Positions 7,847 to 16,104 of a stretch of DNA of 31,245 nucleotides are shown piece after piece. Origin of the DNA: Verrucomicrobiaceae bacterium UBA2429 (GTDB taxonomy: Bacteria; Verrucomicrobiota; Verrucomicrobiia; Verrucomicrobiales; Verrucomicrobiaceae); NCBI GenBank assembly GCA_002343505.1, contig DDQZ01000087.1:342-31586 (forward strand), in the 5' to 3' direction. The position numbers and the translations under genes are program-made. Numbering within the stretch: position 1 is the first letter of the stretch; every line of letters begins with the position of its first letter. A model generated the notes under the pieces. It was not told the origin of the DNA. It saw nothing but the letters and a program-made list of their open reading frames with translations, and did no database searches.

Positions 7847-8500
7847 TTGACCGCCCCCGCCGCCGACCCGCCCGGTTTTTTCCTCTCCTTCGAAGGCTCC
7901 GAAGGCTGCGGGAAATCCACGCAAATCCGCCTCCTCCGCGCGCGCCTGGAGGCCGCCGGCCGCCGGGTGGAGGTGCTGCGCGAGCCGGGCGGCACCGAAA
8001 TCGGCGAGGAGGTGCGCCATCTGCTCCAGCACGCGCAGGAGGGCCGCGGCATGTGCGCGGAGACGGAGCTGCTGCTCTTCGCCGCCAGCCGCGCGCAGAT
8101 TGTGAGGGAAAAGGTGCGCCCGCTGCTGGCGGAGGGAGTGTTTGTCATCCTGGACCGCTTTCTGGACTCGACGACGGTGTATCAAGGCCGCGCGCGCGGC
8201 CTGCCCCTGGAAAGCGTGCGCGCCGTCAACGCCTTCGCCACCGGAGGCACCCTGCCCCTCCTGACCGTGCTGCTGGACATGGACGCCCGCGCCGCCTGGA
8301 GCCGCATCCATGAGACAGGGCGCGAGCTTGACCGCATGGAAAGCCAGCCGCTCGAGTTTTTCGAGAAAGTGCGCGCCGGCTATCTCGCGCTGGCCGGCGC
8401 CGAGCCGGAGCGCATCCGGGTCGTGGACGCGGACCGCGCGCCGGAGACCGTTCACGAGGAAATCTGGAGCCTCGTGCAAACACGCTGCCATGCCCTTTAA
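7847..8500 (+). CDS. tmk: thymidylate kinase
   Basis: Phosphorylates dTMP to dTDP for DNA synthesis. P-loop 'GSEGCGKST' (about residues 17-25), the DR-motif with substrate contacts 'DRFLDSTTVYQG', and the lid region 'IHETGRELDRMES' are all typical of bacterial Tmk. No ATG lies close to the family N-terminus. The TTG at 7847 gives 217 residues, a normal size, while the nearest in-frame ATGs upstream would give an implausible Gly/Arg-rich extension. The start is therefore the weakest part of the call. Its last 11 bp overlap the start of holB, as in many bacteria where tmk precedes holB. Confidence 0.9.
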   Translation: MTAPAADPPGFFLSFEGSEGCGKSTQIRLLRARLEAAGRRVEVLREPGGTEIGEEVRHLLQHAQEGRGMCAETELLLFAASRAQIVREKVRPLLAEGVFVILDRFLDSTTVYQGRARGLPLESVRAVNAFATGGTLPLLTVLLDMDARAAWSRIHETGRELDRMESQPLEFFEKVRAGYLALAGAEPERIRVVDADRAPETVHEEIWSLVQTRCHAL

Positions 8501-9482
8501 AGCGGACAAAGCCCTCGACTTGCTCGCCCGCGCGCACCAGCACGGCAGGCTGGGCCATGCTTATCTCATCACCGGGCCGCGCGGAGCCGACCTCATGGAC
8601 TTCGCCCTGCGCGTGCTGCGCCTGGTCACGGGCAGGGAGCGGCATCACTTTGAGGACTTCCAGCGTGAAGGCCTCTACATCCTGCGCCCCGAGGGCAAAA
8701 GCCGGCGCATCAAGGTCGGAGATGACAGCTCGGATCCGAACACCATGCGTCATTTCATCCACCACTTCCAAATGCGCTCCGAAAGCACGTTGAAAGCCGG
8801 CGTCATCGCCGAAGCCGAGCGCATGAACGACCAGGCGCAAAACGCCTTCCTGCGCACGCTGGAGGAGCCCCCTGCGGGCACGCTCTTTCTCCTGCTCACG
8901 CACAATCCAAAAGCGTTGCTTACGACCACGCGCTCGCGCGTCATTGAAATCCCCCTCCTGCCGCCGGAGGGTGTCCGCGTCTTCACCGCCTACGAGCAGC
9001 GTCTGCTGGAGCTGCTGGAAAACCTCACCGTCCGCTCCAGCGGCAGCCTCGGCGCCGCCCTCGCGCTCAAAACGGAGTTCCAGGACATCCTCGAAGCTCT
9101 GCGCGGCGAAATCGAGCGGGATCACAAGGAGGCCTTTGACAAGGAGAAGGACCATTACAAGCAGACCACCGACGGCTCCTGGCTGAAAGCCAGGGAAGAC
9201 CAGGTGGATGCCGCCATCCAGGCCGAATACCTCGGCCAGCGTGGCGCGCTGCTCGATCTGCTGCTCGCCTGGATGGGAGATGTGGCCCGCCAGCAGGTCG
9301 GCGGCGAACACCTTGATCTGGATTCCTTCCGCGAGGCCACCGCCAAGCTGGCGCAGCGCTGGACTCCTGAGGAGACAGACCGCCGCCTGCGCGTCCTGCG
9401 GCAGCTCGAATCCCACCTCCACACCAACGTGAACGAGAGCCTCGCCCTTGAGGTGGCCTTCATCCAGGCCTTCGGAAGGTGA
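8490..9482 (+). CDS. holB: DNA polymerase III delta-prime-like clamp loader subunit
   Basis: 330 residues. AAA+ fold of the clamp loader: 'GHAYLITGPRGADLMDFAL' is a Walker A relic lacking the Lys, as in delta-prime subunits, which do not bind ATP. 'AERMNDQAQNAFLRTLEEPP' and 'FLLLTHNPKALLTTTRSR' are the sensor/Walker B region; the usual SRC motif reads SRV here. The C-terminal half is a helical collar with a long charged helix (residues about 200-240, 'EIERDHKEAFDKEKDHYKQ'). The ATG lies inside the end of tmk (ATGCCCTTTAA), which suggests translational coupling. A dnaX-like paralogue is less likely given the missing P-loop Lys. Confidence 0.88.
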   Translation: MPFKADKALDLLARAHQHGRLGHAYLITGPRGADLMDFALRVLRLVTGRERHHFEDFQREGLYILRPEGKSRRIKVGDDSSDPNTMRHFIHHFQMRSESTLKAGVIAEAERMNDQAQNAFLRTLEEPPAGTLFLLLTHNPKALLTTTRSRVIEIPLLPPEGVRVFTAYEQRLLELLENLTVRSSGSLGAALALKTEFQDILEALRGEIERDHKEAFDKEKDHYKQTTDGSWLKAREDQVDAAIQAEYLGQRGALLDLLLAWMGDVARQQVGGEHLDLDSFREATAKLAQRWTPEETDRRLRVLRQLESHLHTNVNESLALEVAFIQAFGR

Positions 9483-9489
9483 ATATCAG

Positions 9490-9789
9490 CCAGTGCGCTC
9501 GCAGCAGATGCGCGCCATCGCGGCGCACGGCGGCCTGCCACTTGTCGCGGTTGCATTCCCATTCGATGCGTTTGCTCGTTTCGTTGTGACGGCAATGCTT
9601 CAGGCACCGCGACATGGGGCGGCGGCGTTCTTCGCGGTAGAGGCGGTCCTTGTGCGCCACGGCGAAGTCGCAGTCCAGCAGCACATCCATCGCCGTCTGT
9701 GGGAACCATTTTTCATGCACGAAGAGTTCGCTGCGCGGATCAAGCAGCCGATTGACCGCGAGCAGCTCCAGCACCTTCGCCCAGGGCAC
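9490..9789 (-). pseudogene. IS1634-family transposase remnant with internal deletion
   Basis: In one minus-strand frame, 9634-9789 reads 'WAKVLELLAVNRLLDPRSEL...FPQTAMDVLLDCDFA...KDRLYR', which matches the N-terminal third of IS1634-type DDE transposases. After about 20 unrelated residues, 9490-9570 reads 'RIEWECNRDKWQAAVRRDG...LLR', which resembles a region near the C-terminus of the same family. The catalytic middle is missing, so this is a dead copy. The surrounding open frame (9460-9939) has no meaningful N-terminus. No terminal inverted repeats or target duplication were found. The family assignment is from memory of the motif. Confidence 0.7.
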
Positions 9790-10050
9790 CTCGCCGGGCG
9801 GGCCTTCGGGACCTTCCGGCCCTGGAAGACCACCGGCAGCCGCGTCCTGGCCCGCCGCGGTTTCCGCTTCCGTTTGGGCAAATCCCCACCCCTCCCGCGC
9901 GCGGGACCGTTGGCAGACGGCAGCTTCATGGCAAGGCAAGACCTCCTACCTCGGAGTTGAAGACTTCCGGGAAATTGTCGCACTTTTGGGCGAAGTTTTC
10001 CCCGCCCGCTCAACGCGCTTAGAACCAGTCTTTTACGATTCGAGATTTTT

Positions 10051-10431
10051 AGCCGCCATGAGCGCGGGCACGCCGCCCGTGACGCCAACGAGTCCGCCGT
10101 GAAGGCCATGGGCGACGAAAAACTCAAAGTCATCGCCGCCGAACTCATCACCCAAGTGCGCAAGAGCGTGACGATTGACTGGACTTTTTTGCGCGAAGGC
10201 GCGCGGGCGAAGATCGGCTCCCTCGCTGCCGCCGCTCGGTCGGCCTGCGGCCTGTGCTCCGCTCAGCCTGTGTGCCTCACTTCGTTCGCCCTTCGGGCAT
10301 CCGGTGGCCGGCTATCTCCGGCTTCGCCTTCGGTTCAGTCGCCCCGCTCCTTCGGCTCGCCGGACTTGCAGGAGGAAGCGGTGAAGACGGTGCTCATGCA
10401 GGCGGAGCTGCTGTGTGCGGAGTGGGTTTGA
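10051..10431 (+). pseudogene. hsdR: 3' fragment of type I restriction endonuclease HsdR
   Basis: Frame reading from about 10051: 'HERGHAARDANESAVKAMGD', then 'EKLKVIAAELITQVRKSVTI' and 'DWTFLREGARAKI', ending 'SPDLQEEAVKTVLMQAELLC'. This is the conserved C-terminal helical region of HsdR, whose full protein is around 1000 residues. Everything upstream, including the helicase and nuclease parts, is gone, and hsdM and hsdS are absent. The short stretch normally joining 'RAKI' to 'PDLQ' is replaced by 144 bp of different composition (10216-10359), still in frame. This is a remnant of a lost restriction-modification locus. Confidence 0.75.
10216..10359 (+). other. in-frame 144-bp insertion inside the hsdR remnant
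   Basis: Relative to the HsdR C-terminus I expect from the family, about 12 residues are replaced by 48 residues of Ser/Ala/Arg/Cys-rich sequence. The DNA is rich in CTTCG and CGGCC words with short inverted stretches, and keeps the frame. It looks like a small palindromic mobile or REP-like element inserted in a gene. Boundaries are estimated from where the HsdR similarity stops and resumes. Confidence 0.45.
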
Positions 10432-10560
10432 GAAGAATTTCCGCAGCGAATGAAGAGGTCAGGTGTGCCCTGGGTGCCGTGCCGCGCAAATTTTTTTGCA
10501 TATTTTGAAGGCAGGTGATGCCGCCACTCCGGGCAGCCGCGCGCAGTCTTGGGGTGGGGA

Positions 10561-13050
10561 TCACTCTCCCCCGAGCAGGGCGCGGGCCTTGTCGGCGGTG
10601 ACGCCCATGCCGGGGATTTCGAAGCCGAGGGTGTCGCCGTTGGGCTGGAAGCCGCCGCCGTCGGCGTCCACGTAGAGGGGGTTGTTGTAGGCGCAGGGGC
10701 GCATTTTGGCGTAGTCGCTGGTGCCGAAGCCGGTCTTCATGTCGCCGGTCTCGTGGAGGGCGACGACGATGAGGTGGGCGTCCTGCTGGAGGGGGATGCG
10801 GAGTTTCTGGTCAAACTTGACGACGCCGTCCTGGAACATTTGCGGGTGGGTTTCGCGGGTGAAATTGAAGCCGGGATGGGGGCGGGAGTTCACGAGGACC
10901 TGGACGCGGTTGATGTCCATCCAGTCGGTGCATTGCACGCGGACGCGGAGGTCCATGCCGCCGGTTGCGCGTGTGTCGTCGCCGGCAGTTTTGCCGTCAG
11001 GGGTGGTGACCTGGAGGAAGGGACCGGTGGTGAGGATGATGTTGCCGGCTTTGGCGCGGGGGGCGAGTTCGGCCCAGTCTATCTTGGCGGGGTCGTCGGT
11101 GCTGCTGGGCAGGTAGATGCGCCAGGAGCCGACGCCGTTGCCATAGACGCTGTGGGCATCGGCCACGCCGACGGCGGTGAGACGGTGGCCTTGATTGAGG
11201 AGCTGGCGCCAGAGGAACTCGCGGACATAGGAGACGCGGGTGGCGACGCCGCTGCGGCTGAGGCTGAAGGGGGAGTCGGCGAGGATGCTGGTGCCGGGGC
11301 CGTTCTGGGACTCGCTGCCGTCAATCATCTCCCCCACGCCGACGAAACCGCCGTCGGCGATGCCGTCGCCGTCGCGGTCCACGAACATGTTGGAGAGGTC
11401 GGGGTGGTTGAACTGGATCCAGCGGTCGGCGCGCTCGCCCTGCCAGCGGCGGAGGGTGAGGGCGGTGATGCGCGGGTCGTCATTCCAGACCGGCGCGCCG
11501 CCATCCTGGAGCATGGGGTCGGGCTCAAAAGGGAAGGCGTTGAAGTGCTGGCGCCGGCCGGTGAGCTCGACGCCTTTGACGGTCTTGATGAAAGGCGCGA
11601 GGCCAAGGGCCTGGATGGTGGGCTCCCAGTCAAAGAAGCGGTTGTGCTCGGTGGTGGGGGCGAATTCGAGGTGCTCGGCGGCGATGTTGATGACGCGGCC
11701 GTCGGTGTCGCAGACGTTGTCGCCGCTGGGGGTGCTGTGGTTGTGGAAGTCGCTGCTGATCCAGCCGGTGGTGTCCACGAGGCGCTTGAGGGTGCCTTGG
11801 AAGTCGGTGATTTTTCCGGCTTCGACGCTGACCTCGCGGGCGATGTGCCCATACTCGGGGCCGCGCACGACGACGACGCGGTATCTGCCCGGCGGGAGCT
11901 GCTGGGTGAAGCGGCCGTTCTCGCTGTGATACTGGTCCACGCAGCCGCGGGCGCGCCAGCGCGGACCAAGATCGAGCTTGGGAGCGCCCTCGTCGAGCGG
12001 CTCGAAGTGGGCCTTGCAGGGCAAATGAGAGCCGTCCTCTCCGGTGATGGCGAAGCGGATGCCGGCGGCGTCCTGCATCGCGACCTTCGGCGCGGTGGTG
12101 GCGCCTTCGGAGACGGTGAGACTGATTTGTGCATCGGGGCGGCCCAGATCGGTGATGGTCAGCCCGGCAGGGCCGACGGGTAGTTTGAGGCTGAATTTGC
12201 CCTCGGTGTCCGGGTAGGCGGGCACGCTGGCTTTGCCCTCCGGCACGAGGATGCTGGCGGTGGGGATGCCTTTGCCGTCCGCGCCGGTGATTTGTCCGCT
12301 GACGGTGCCCAGCGCGCCGCCCTTCACCGCGCGGAACTCGCCCACGGCCTGCGCGGGGGAGGTGCCGACGGCGAAGAAGCGGGCGATGACGATCTCCTGG
12401 CCGGGCGCGAGATCGAGGGTGTCGGTGAGATTTTCGATGCCGGTGAGGCTGAGGATGCCGAAGGCGTAGCCGCATTTGTGGGCGGGGTTGATGGCGTCCG
12501 CCCAGCGGATGCCGTCGGCGGTGGTGCCGGTGGAGTCAAAGCGGGTGAGGTCGTCCTTGGCGCTGACTTTCTGCGGGGCAGCGGATTCATTGCGCAGGAC
12601 GGTGGTGATGAAGACGCCCTGGGCGCCGTCTTTGACGCGGTATTCGTGGCGCTTGAAAACGCCGCCGGAGAGCGCGGCGGTGGTGACGCTCTCGACGGCG
12701 GCGGTGCCTTCCTCGCGCGTGGCGGCGGGGCGGACATAGGAGACGGGGCCATGACCGCAGGGGCCGTAGGCGGTGAGCTGGTCGTTGGCCTGGCCGCGCA
12801 GGGTGAGATCGTAGAGCAGACCGGGGCTGACGCCGTCGTCGCCGTAAAAGGTGCTCATGTTGGCGCGGCGGTTGGGCGCGTTGTGGGAGATGAGGGCCTC
12901 CACCTTGTCGCTGCGCAAGACGAAGTCTCCCCGGATGCCGTCGGCCTCCTTGCCGCCTGGCAGGTCTTTTTCACGGTCGCCACGCGCCTCGAAGACTTCG
13001 GCGGCGTGCATGCTGAGCGGGAGGAGGCAGAAAAGGGCGGCTGTTTTCAT
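10561..13050 (-). CDS. secreted CehA/McbA-family (PHP-fold) metallohydrolase
   Basis: 829 residues with a signal peptide (MKTAALFCLLPLSMHAAEV). Order: N-terminal beta-rich region to about residue 240; carboxypeptidase-regulatory-like beta domain at about 246-300 ('GTVSGQITGADGKGIPTASI'); linker; and from about 425 a PHP domain with metal-binding 'SDFHNHSTPSGDN' (His436, His438) and 'TTEHNRF' (Glu468, His469). These features fit the CehA/McbA family, named for carbaryl and microcin-related enzymes, but the substrate here cannot be told. 'VDRDGDGIADGG' may bind Ca. The protein is predicted to be exported. It lies 44 bp after the HEAT-like gene and may be co-transcribed with it. No ribosome site is visible. 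Confidence 0.85.
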   Translation of the reverse strand: MKTAALFCLLPLSMHAAEVFEARGDREKDLPGGKEADGIRGDFVLRSDKVEALISHNAPNRRANMSTFYGDDGVSPGLLYDLTLRGQANDQLTAYGPCGHGPVSYVRPAATREEGTAAVESVTTAALSGGVFKRHEYRVKDGAQGVFITTVLRNESAAPQKVSAKDDLTRFDSTGTTADGIRWADAINPAHKCGYAFGILSLTGIENLTDTLDLAPGQEIVIARFFAVGTSPAQAVGEFRAVKGGALGTVSGQITGADGKGIPTASILVPEGKASVPAYPDTEGKFSLKLPVGPAGLTITDLGRPDAQISLTVSEGATTAPKVAMQDAAGIRFAITGEDGSHLPCKAHFEPLDEGAPKLDLGPRWRARGCVDQYHSENGRFTQQLPPGRYRVVVVRGPEYGHIAREVSVEAGKITDFQGTLKRLVDTTGWISSDFHNHSTPSGDNVCDTDGRVINIAAEHLEFAPTTEHNRFFDWEPTIQALGLAPFIKTVKGVELTGRRQHFNAFPFEPDPMLQDGGAPVWNDDPRITALTLRRWQGERADRWIQFNHPDLSNMFVDRDGDGIADGGFVGVGEMIDGSESQNGPGTSILADSPFSLSRSGVATRVSYVREFLWRQLLNQGHRLTAVGVADAHSVYGNGVGSWRIYLPSSTDDPAKIDWAELAPRAKAGNIILTTGPFLQVTTPDGKTAGDDTRATGGMDLRVRVQCTDWMDINRVQVLVNSRPHPGFNFTRETHPQMFQDGVVKFDQKLRIPLQQDAHLIVVALHETGDMKTGFGTSDYAKMRPCAYNNPLYVDADGGGFQPNGDTLGFEIPGMGVTADKARALLGGE

Positions 13051-13094
13051 GATGCGGGCTGGCGGACTACCACCTACGCGTCATGAATGCCGCA

Positions 13095-13745
13095 TCATTC
13101 TTTCGTGGCGGATGAGGCGGGTGTTTCGGCGGCATTCGGCTGCTGCGGAGGCCGGGCGCTTTTTTTGCGGTAATCGCCGGGATAGCGTTCCTTCACCTGC
13201 GGCGGCGTCCGGTTTGGATTTCCCAGAACGGCACGGCCGTCCTTGGTGCGGCTGACAAGGCTGCCGCTGGGCAGTTCCAGATAGGCGGCCACCTCCTGCA
13301 TGCGCACGGCCTCCTGGGGTGTGGGGGCGATCTGTGACGCCTCTCGCAGCATGGGCGCGGCGGCGGCATCTCCGAGCACGATCATGCCATTGATGGCGGC
13401 TTCCCTGATTTCGGGATCTGGATGGCTGAGAAAGGGCCGGATGCGCGGCAGGTCCTTGGCATCGTAGGTAATGGAGGCCTGCTCGATCTCCTGTAGGATC
13501 ACTTCGTTTGCCGCGTCCATCGGCACGGTGGCAGGCGCAGGGGTATTTGGGGAAGGTGCAACGGGGTTCCCTGGATTGGCTCCACCCGAAGCGCCCGGTG
13601 GCAGGGATTTCGTTTCCGGCACGGGTGGAGAGGCGGCGGTCCGGGTCGTGGCGGCCTGTGCCTCATCGGGGCCGGCTGCCTGGAAGGACCAGAAGACCAC
13701 CGCTGCCAGAAGGCAGCCGCCAACGATGAATATCCAGGTTTTCAT
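13095..13745 (-). CDS. membrane-anchored HEAT-repeat-like protein
   Basis: 216 residues. One N-terminal membrane segment (TWIFIVGGCLLAAVVFWSF, about residues 3-21), a Pro/Ala/Thr-rich linker to about residue 75, then a helical part with one clear HEAT-like repeat: 'IRPFLSHPDPEIREAAINGM' (about residues 102-121). The C-terminus is basic then Ala/Ser/Pro-rich. HEAT repeats usually mediate protein contacts. No specific function is recognised. The start at 13745 lies just downstream of the terminator of the preceding gene, so it needs its own promoter. Confidence 0.75.
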   Translation of the reverse strand: MKTWIFIVGGCLLAAVVFWSFQAAGPDEAQAATTRTAASPPVPETKSLPPGASGGANPGNPVAPSPNTPAPATVPMDAANEVILQEIEQASITYDAKDLPRIRPFLSHPDPEIREAAINGMIVLGDAAAAPMLREASQIAPTPQEAVRMQEVAAYLELPSGSLVSRTKDGRAVLGNPNRTPPQVKERYPGDYRKKSARPPQQPNAAETPASSATKE

Positions 13746-13750
13746 GGTTG

Positions 13751-13790
13751 AAATAAAAGCGCACCCGCCTCCAGAGGATGACGGGTGCGT
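13751..13790 (-). terminator. intrinsic terminator after the exported protein gene
   Basis: On the minus strand, CGCACCCG (13782-13789) pairs with CGGGTGCG (13760-13767), an 8-bp perfect stem with a 14-nt loop, followed by CTTTTATTT. It starts about 20 nt after the stop at 13809. Confidence 0.85.
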
Positions 13791-13808
13791 TAAGGTCAGC
13801 CAATGTGA

Positions 13809-14726
13809 TCAAGGATCAACGGGCGGGAAGAGGAAGGCGTCAATGTCAGGTATCACCTTGCCGCCAGCAGCGCTCAGAGTGCCTTCGATGACGCCGCTGA
13901 CCGGATTAAGAGTGGCTGGGTCGAATACATTTGGCAGAGTGAAGATGCCGGAAATGGCCGAGACCTTGGAGGCTCCCGGCACATAGACGGGGTATTTGAA
14001 GCTGGTTCCGTCAAAGTCCTTGATGTTGATAAAGGTCAGCTTGCCGCCGCCTGTGAGGATGCCGTGACCGATCAAGGTGTCTCCCATCCAGATGAAAGAG
14101 ACTTTTTCTTTGTATTTGTAAACATCAGTGACGGTTTCTGTCTCGATGATGTCCTCAGGCTTGAACACCATTTTATTCACATACTTGAAATTCACATCTT
14201 GGGCATAGCCGCCCAGAGTGGGATCTTCACCGAATGGTAGCTGGATCAAAGGTGTGATGTCCACGACTTTGCCTGAGGTGTGCCTGGCATAGAGTACAGA
14301 GAAATCATCGAACTCATCCGTCACGACGATCAGCGACCAGCCAGCGATGAAAGGCGCGTTGCCAATTTCTTCAATGGCTCCCGCCGCGACGAGATCGAGG
14401 AGGATTTCCTTGTTGGAATATTTGCGGGTGGCCATTTTGGAGATGAACTCCGAGTGGGCTTCGTCGCTGATGGGATCACCGGCGGGGGTGGATTTGCTGA
14501 TAAACCAGTCGTTGAAGTAAGTCGGGCCGCCGAGAGGATCGCCAAATTCATCCAGGACTGGCAGGGGCTTGCCGGTCTCGGGGTCTTTGAGAACGGTCCC
14601 CGGCTTGCTATGAGTCAGGGTGAGGGCTGCCGTAAAGGCACCGTAGGTGCCTGGCACTTGGGCCAGGGTGACTGAGCAAGCTCCAAAAAGGAGCCCGAGG
14701 ATCGCAAGACGTGGGAGCGCTTTCAT
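13809..14726 (-). CDS. exported protein of unknown function
   Basis: The start at 14726 gives 305 residues with a signal peptide (MKALPRLAILGLLFGACSVTLAQ); the upstream extension to 14876 contains promoter-like AT-rich DNA and is dropped. The mature part begins 'VPGTYGAFTAALTLTHSKPG'. The middle contains 'ILLDLVAAGAIEEIGNAPFI', a helix that reads like a family signature, then alternating beta strands; the C-terminus is 'GVIEGTLSAAGGKVIPDIDA'. I do not recognise a domain. Codon use is less GC-rich than in the neighbours. A 12-bp palindrome lies in the leader and a good terminator follows, so it is probably a single-gene transcript. Confidence 0.75.
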   Translation of the reverse strand: MKALPRLAILGLLFGACSVTLAQVPGTYGAFTAALTLTHSKPGTVLKDPETGKPLPVLDEFGDPLGGPTYFNDWFISKSTPAGDPISDEAHSEFISKMATRKYSNKEILLDLVAAGAIEEIGNAPFIAGWSLIVVTDEFDDFSVLYARHTSGKVVDITPLIQLPFGEDPTLGGYAQDVNFKYVNKMVFKPEDIIETETVTDVYKYKEKVSFIWMGDTLIGHGILTGGGKLTFINIKDFDGTSFKYPVYVPGASKVSAISGIFTLPNVFDPATLNPVSGVIEGTLSAAGGKVIPDIDAFLFPPVDP

Positions 14727-14753
14727 GATGCGTGGTGTGTGTTGTTTTTCGGC

Positions 14754-14765
14754 GGGAATATTCCC
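14754..14765. promoter_or_regulatory. 12-bp palindrome in the leader of the 13809-14726 gene
   Basis: GGGAATATTCCC, a perfect palindrome, lies 27 bp upstream of the ATG at 14726 in an otherwise AT-rich leader. It is a plausible operator. Confidence 0.4.
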
Positions 14766-14892
14766 TGCATCATCCATGTACCGATTTCGCGCACGAATGT
14801 CACAAAAAATTTTCACAGAGTCGCAAAAACATCTCTTGCATGAGCCGTGCCCGCTGGCAAAACCTGAAAGAGCCACCCCAGGGGCCGCCGGA

Positions 14893-16059
14893 TCACAGCC
14901 GAAGGAAGGCGCGCTGGCGGTAGAGCCACAGGCAGAGCAGCCAGAGAACGAGCAGCATGCCGCCGCGCTCCAGCACGGGCGCCCACTCGCCGGTGAACCA
15001 CTGCGCGCCGAGGTGGGTCTTCAAGCGGCCTGTGATCCAGCCCGCGCCGAGGCTGTGCATGAGGTAGATGAAGATGCTGTTCATGCCGACGACGACGAGC
15101 GGGAAGACCAGCCGCCGCTGCCCCGCCACCTCGACGAGCCAGTAAAAGGCGGCGAGCATCATGAGCACCCAGCCGCCGCTGAAGATCACCCACGAGGGCG
15201 TCCAGATGCGCTTCACGGAGGGGACGAGGAAGATGTCCATCAAAGTGCCGATGAGCAGGCACAGGACTCCGGCCACGAGCAGGTTCACGCATTTGCGCGC
15301 ATGAGTCTGGCGGCTGCGCAGGAGCAACTCCGCCGTCACCACGCCCATGAGCATGGTGGCAAGGGCGGGGATGAAGTTCAGCGTGGTGTAGCCGCCCGGA
15401 TTGGTGACGAAGGGCTCCTTGCGCGGGAACAGGTTCAGAAACCACCGGTCAAAATCCGCCGCCGCGTTCAGGTGCTTGCTCCAGTGGCCCGACGCGCCGG
15501 GCAGCAGATCGGTGGCGGCGGCGCCCACTGAGGCGAAGTCGAAATCCGCGCCCGGCAGCGGATGCTGGACGAACCACCACCAGACTCCCGCCAGGATCAC
15601 CACCACCGCCGCCGCGCAGTATTCCCAGCCGCACACGGCCAGCAGCCAGAGGAAGACGTAGCCGAGGCCGATCTGCGCCAGCACATTGGTGAACTGCCAG
15701 TTCGTCTGCGCGTCCCCGTCCCGCGTGGCGAGAAAGACGCCGATCAAAACGAGCGCCAGTGCGCGTGCGATGGCATGGCCGAACCTGCCGAAAAAGCCCT
15801 GGCCCTGCTCCTTGCGGCGCATCAGGGAGAAGGGCAGCGCCATGCCGACCATGAACATGAACGAGGGCTGGATCAAATCCCACAGCGCGCAGCCCGTCCA
15901 ATCCACATGGCTGACCTGCCAGCCGATTTCCTGCCATAGACGGGAATCCGGCTCCGTCCTCGCCATCTGCGCCAGGCCGAGACCGGAGGAGGCCATGAGG
16001 AGCATGATGAAGCCGCGGAAGGCGTCCAGGGAGACAAGGCGGTCGGGAGGTGGTTGCAT
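14893..16059 (-). CDS. DUF5009 / HGSNAT-like membrane acyltransferase
   Basis: 388 residues with about ten membrane segments. The N-terminal signature 'RLVSLDAFRGFIMLLM' is typical of the COG4299/DUF5009 family, related to human heparan-alpha-glucosaminide N-acetyltransferase, which moves an acetyl group across a membrane to an amino sugar. The conserved 'WTGCALWDLIQPSFMFMVG' region and the late 'NSIFIYLMHS' motif also fit. It sits 45 bp after the epimerase gene on the same strand, so the pair probably acts in N-acetyl-amino-sugar metabolism, for example of host or algal glycans. That role is inferred from the family and the neighbour. Confidence 0.88.
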   Translation of the reverse strand: MQPPPDRLVSLDAFRGFIMLLMASSGLGLAQMARTEPDSRLWQEIGWQVSHVDWTGCALWDLIQPSFMFMVGMALPFSLMRRKEQGQGFFGRFGHAIARALALVLIGVFLATRDGDAQTNWQFTNVLAQIGLGYVFLWLLAVCGWEYCAAAVVVILAGVWWWFVQHPLPGADFDFASVGAAATDLLPGASGHWSKHLNAAADFDRWFLNLFPRKEPFVTNPGGYTTLNFIPALATMLMGVVTAELLLRSRQTHARKCVNLLVAGVLCLLIGTLMDIFLVPSVKRIWTPSWVIFSGGWVLMMLAAFYWLVEVAGQRRLVFPLVVVGMNSIFIYLMHSLGAGWITGRLKTHLGAQWFTGEWAPVLERGGMLLVLWLLCLWLYRQRAFLRL

Positions 16060-16104
16060 GGGCCGCTTTGTACGCGGCGCCGGGCGCGCGGCTATCTTCG
16101 AGAC

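Noticed and set aside
10549..12183. 544-codon Gly/Ala/Val-rich open frame on the + strand
   Set aside because: Antisense to the PHP hydrolase gene, which has a signal peptide and metal-binding motifs.
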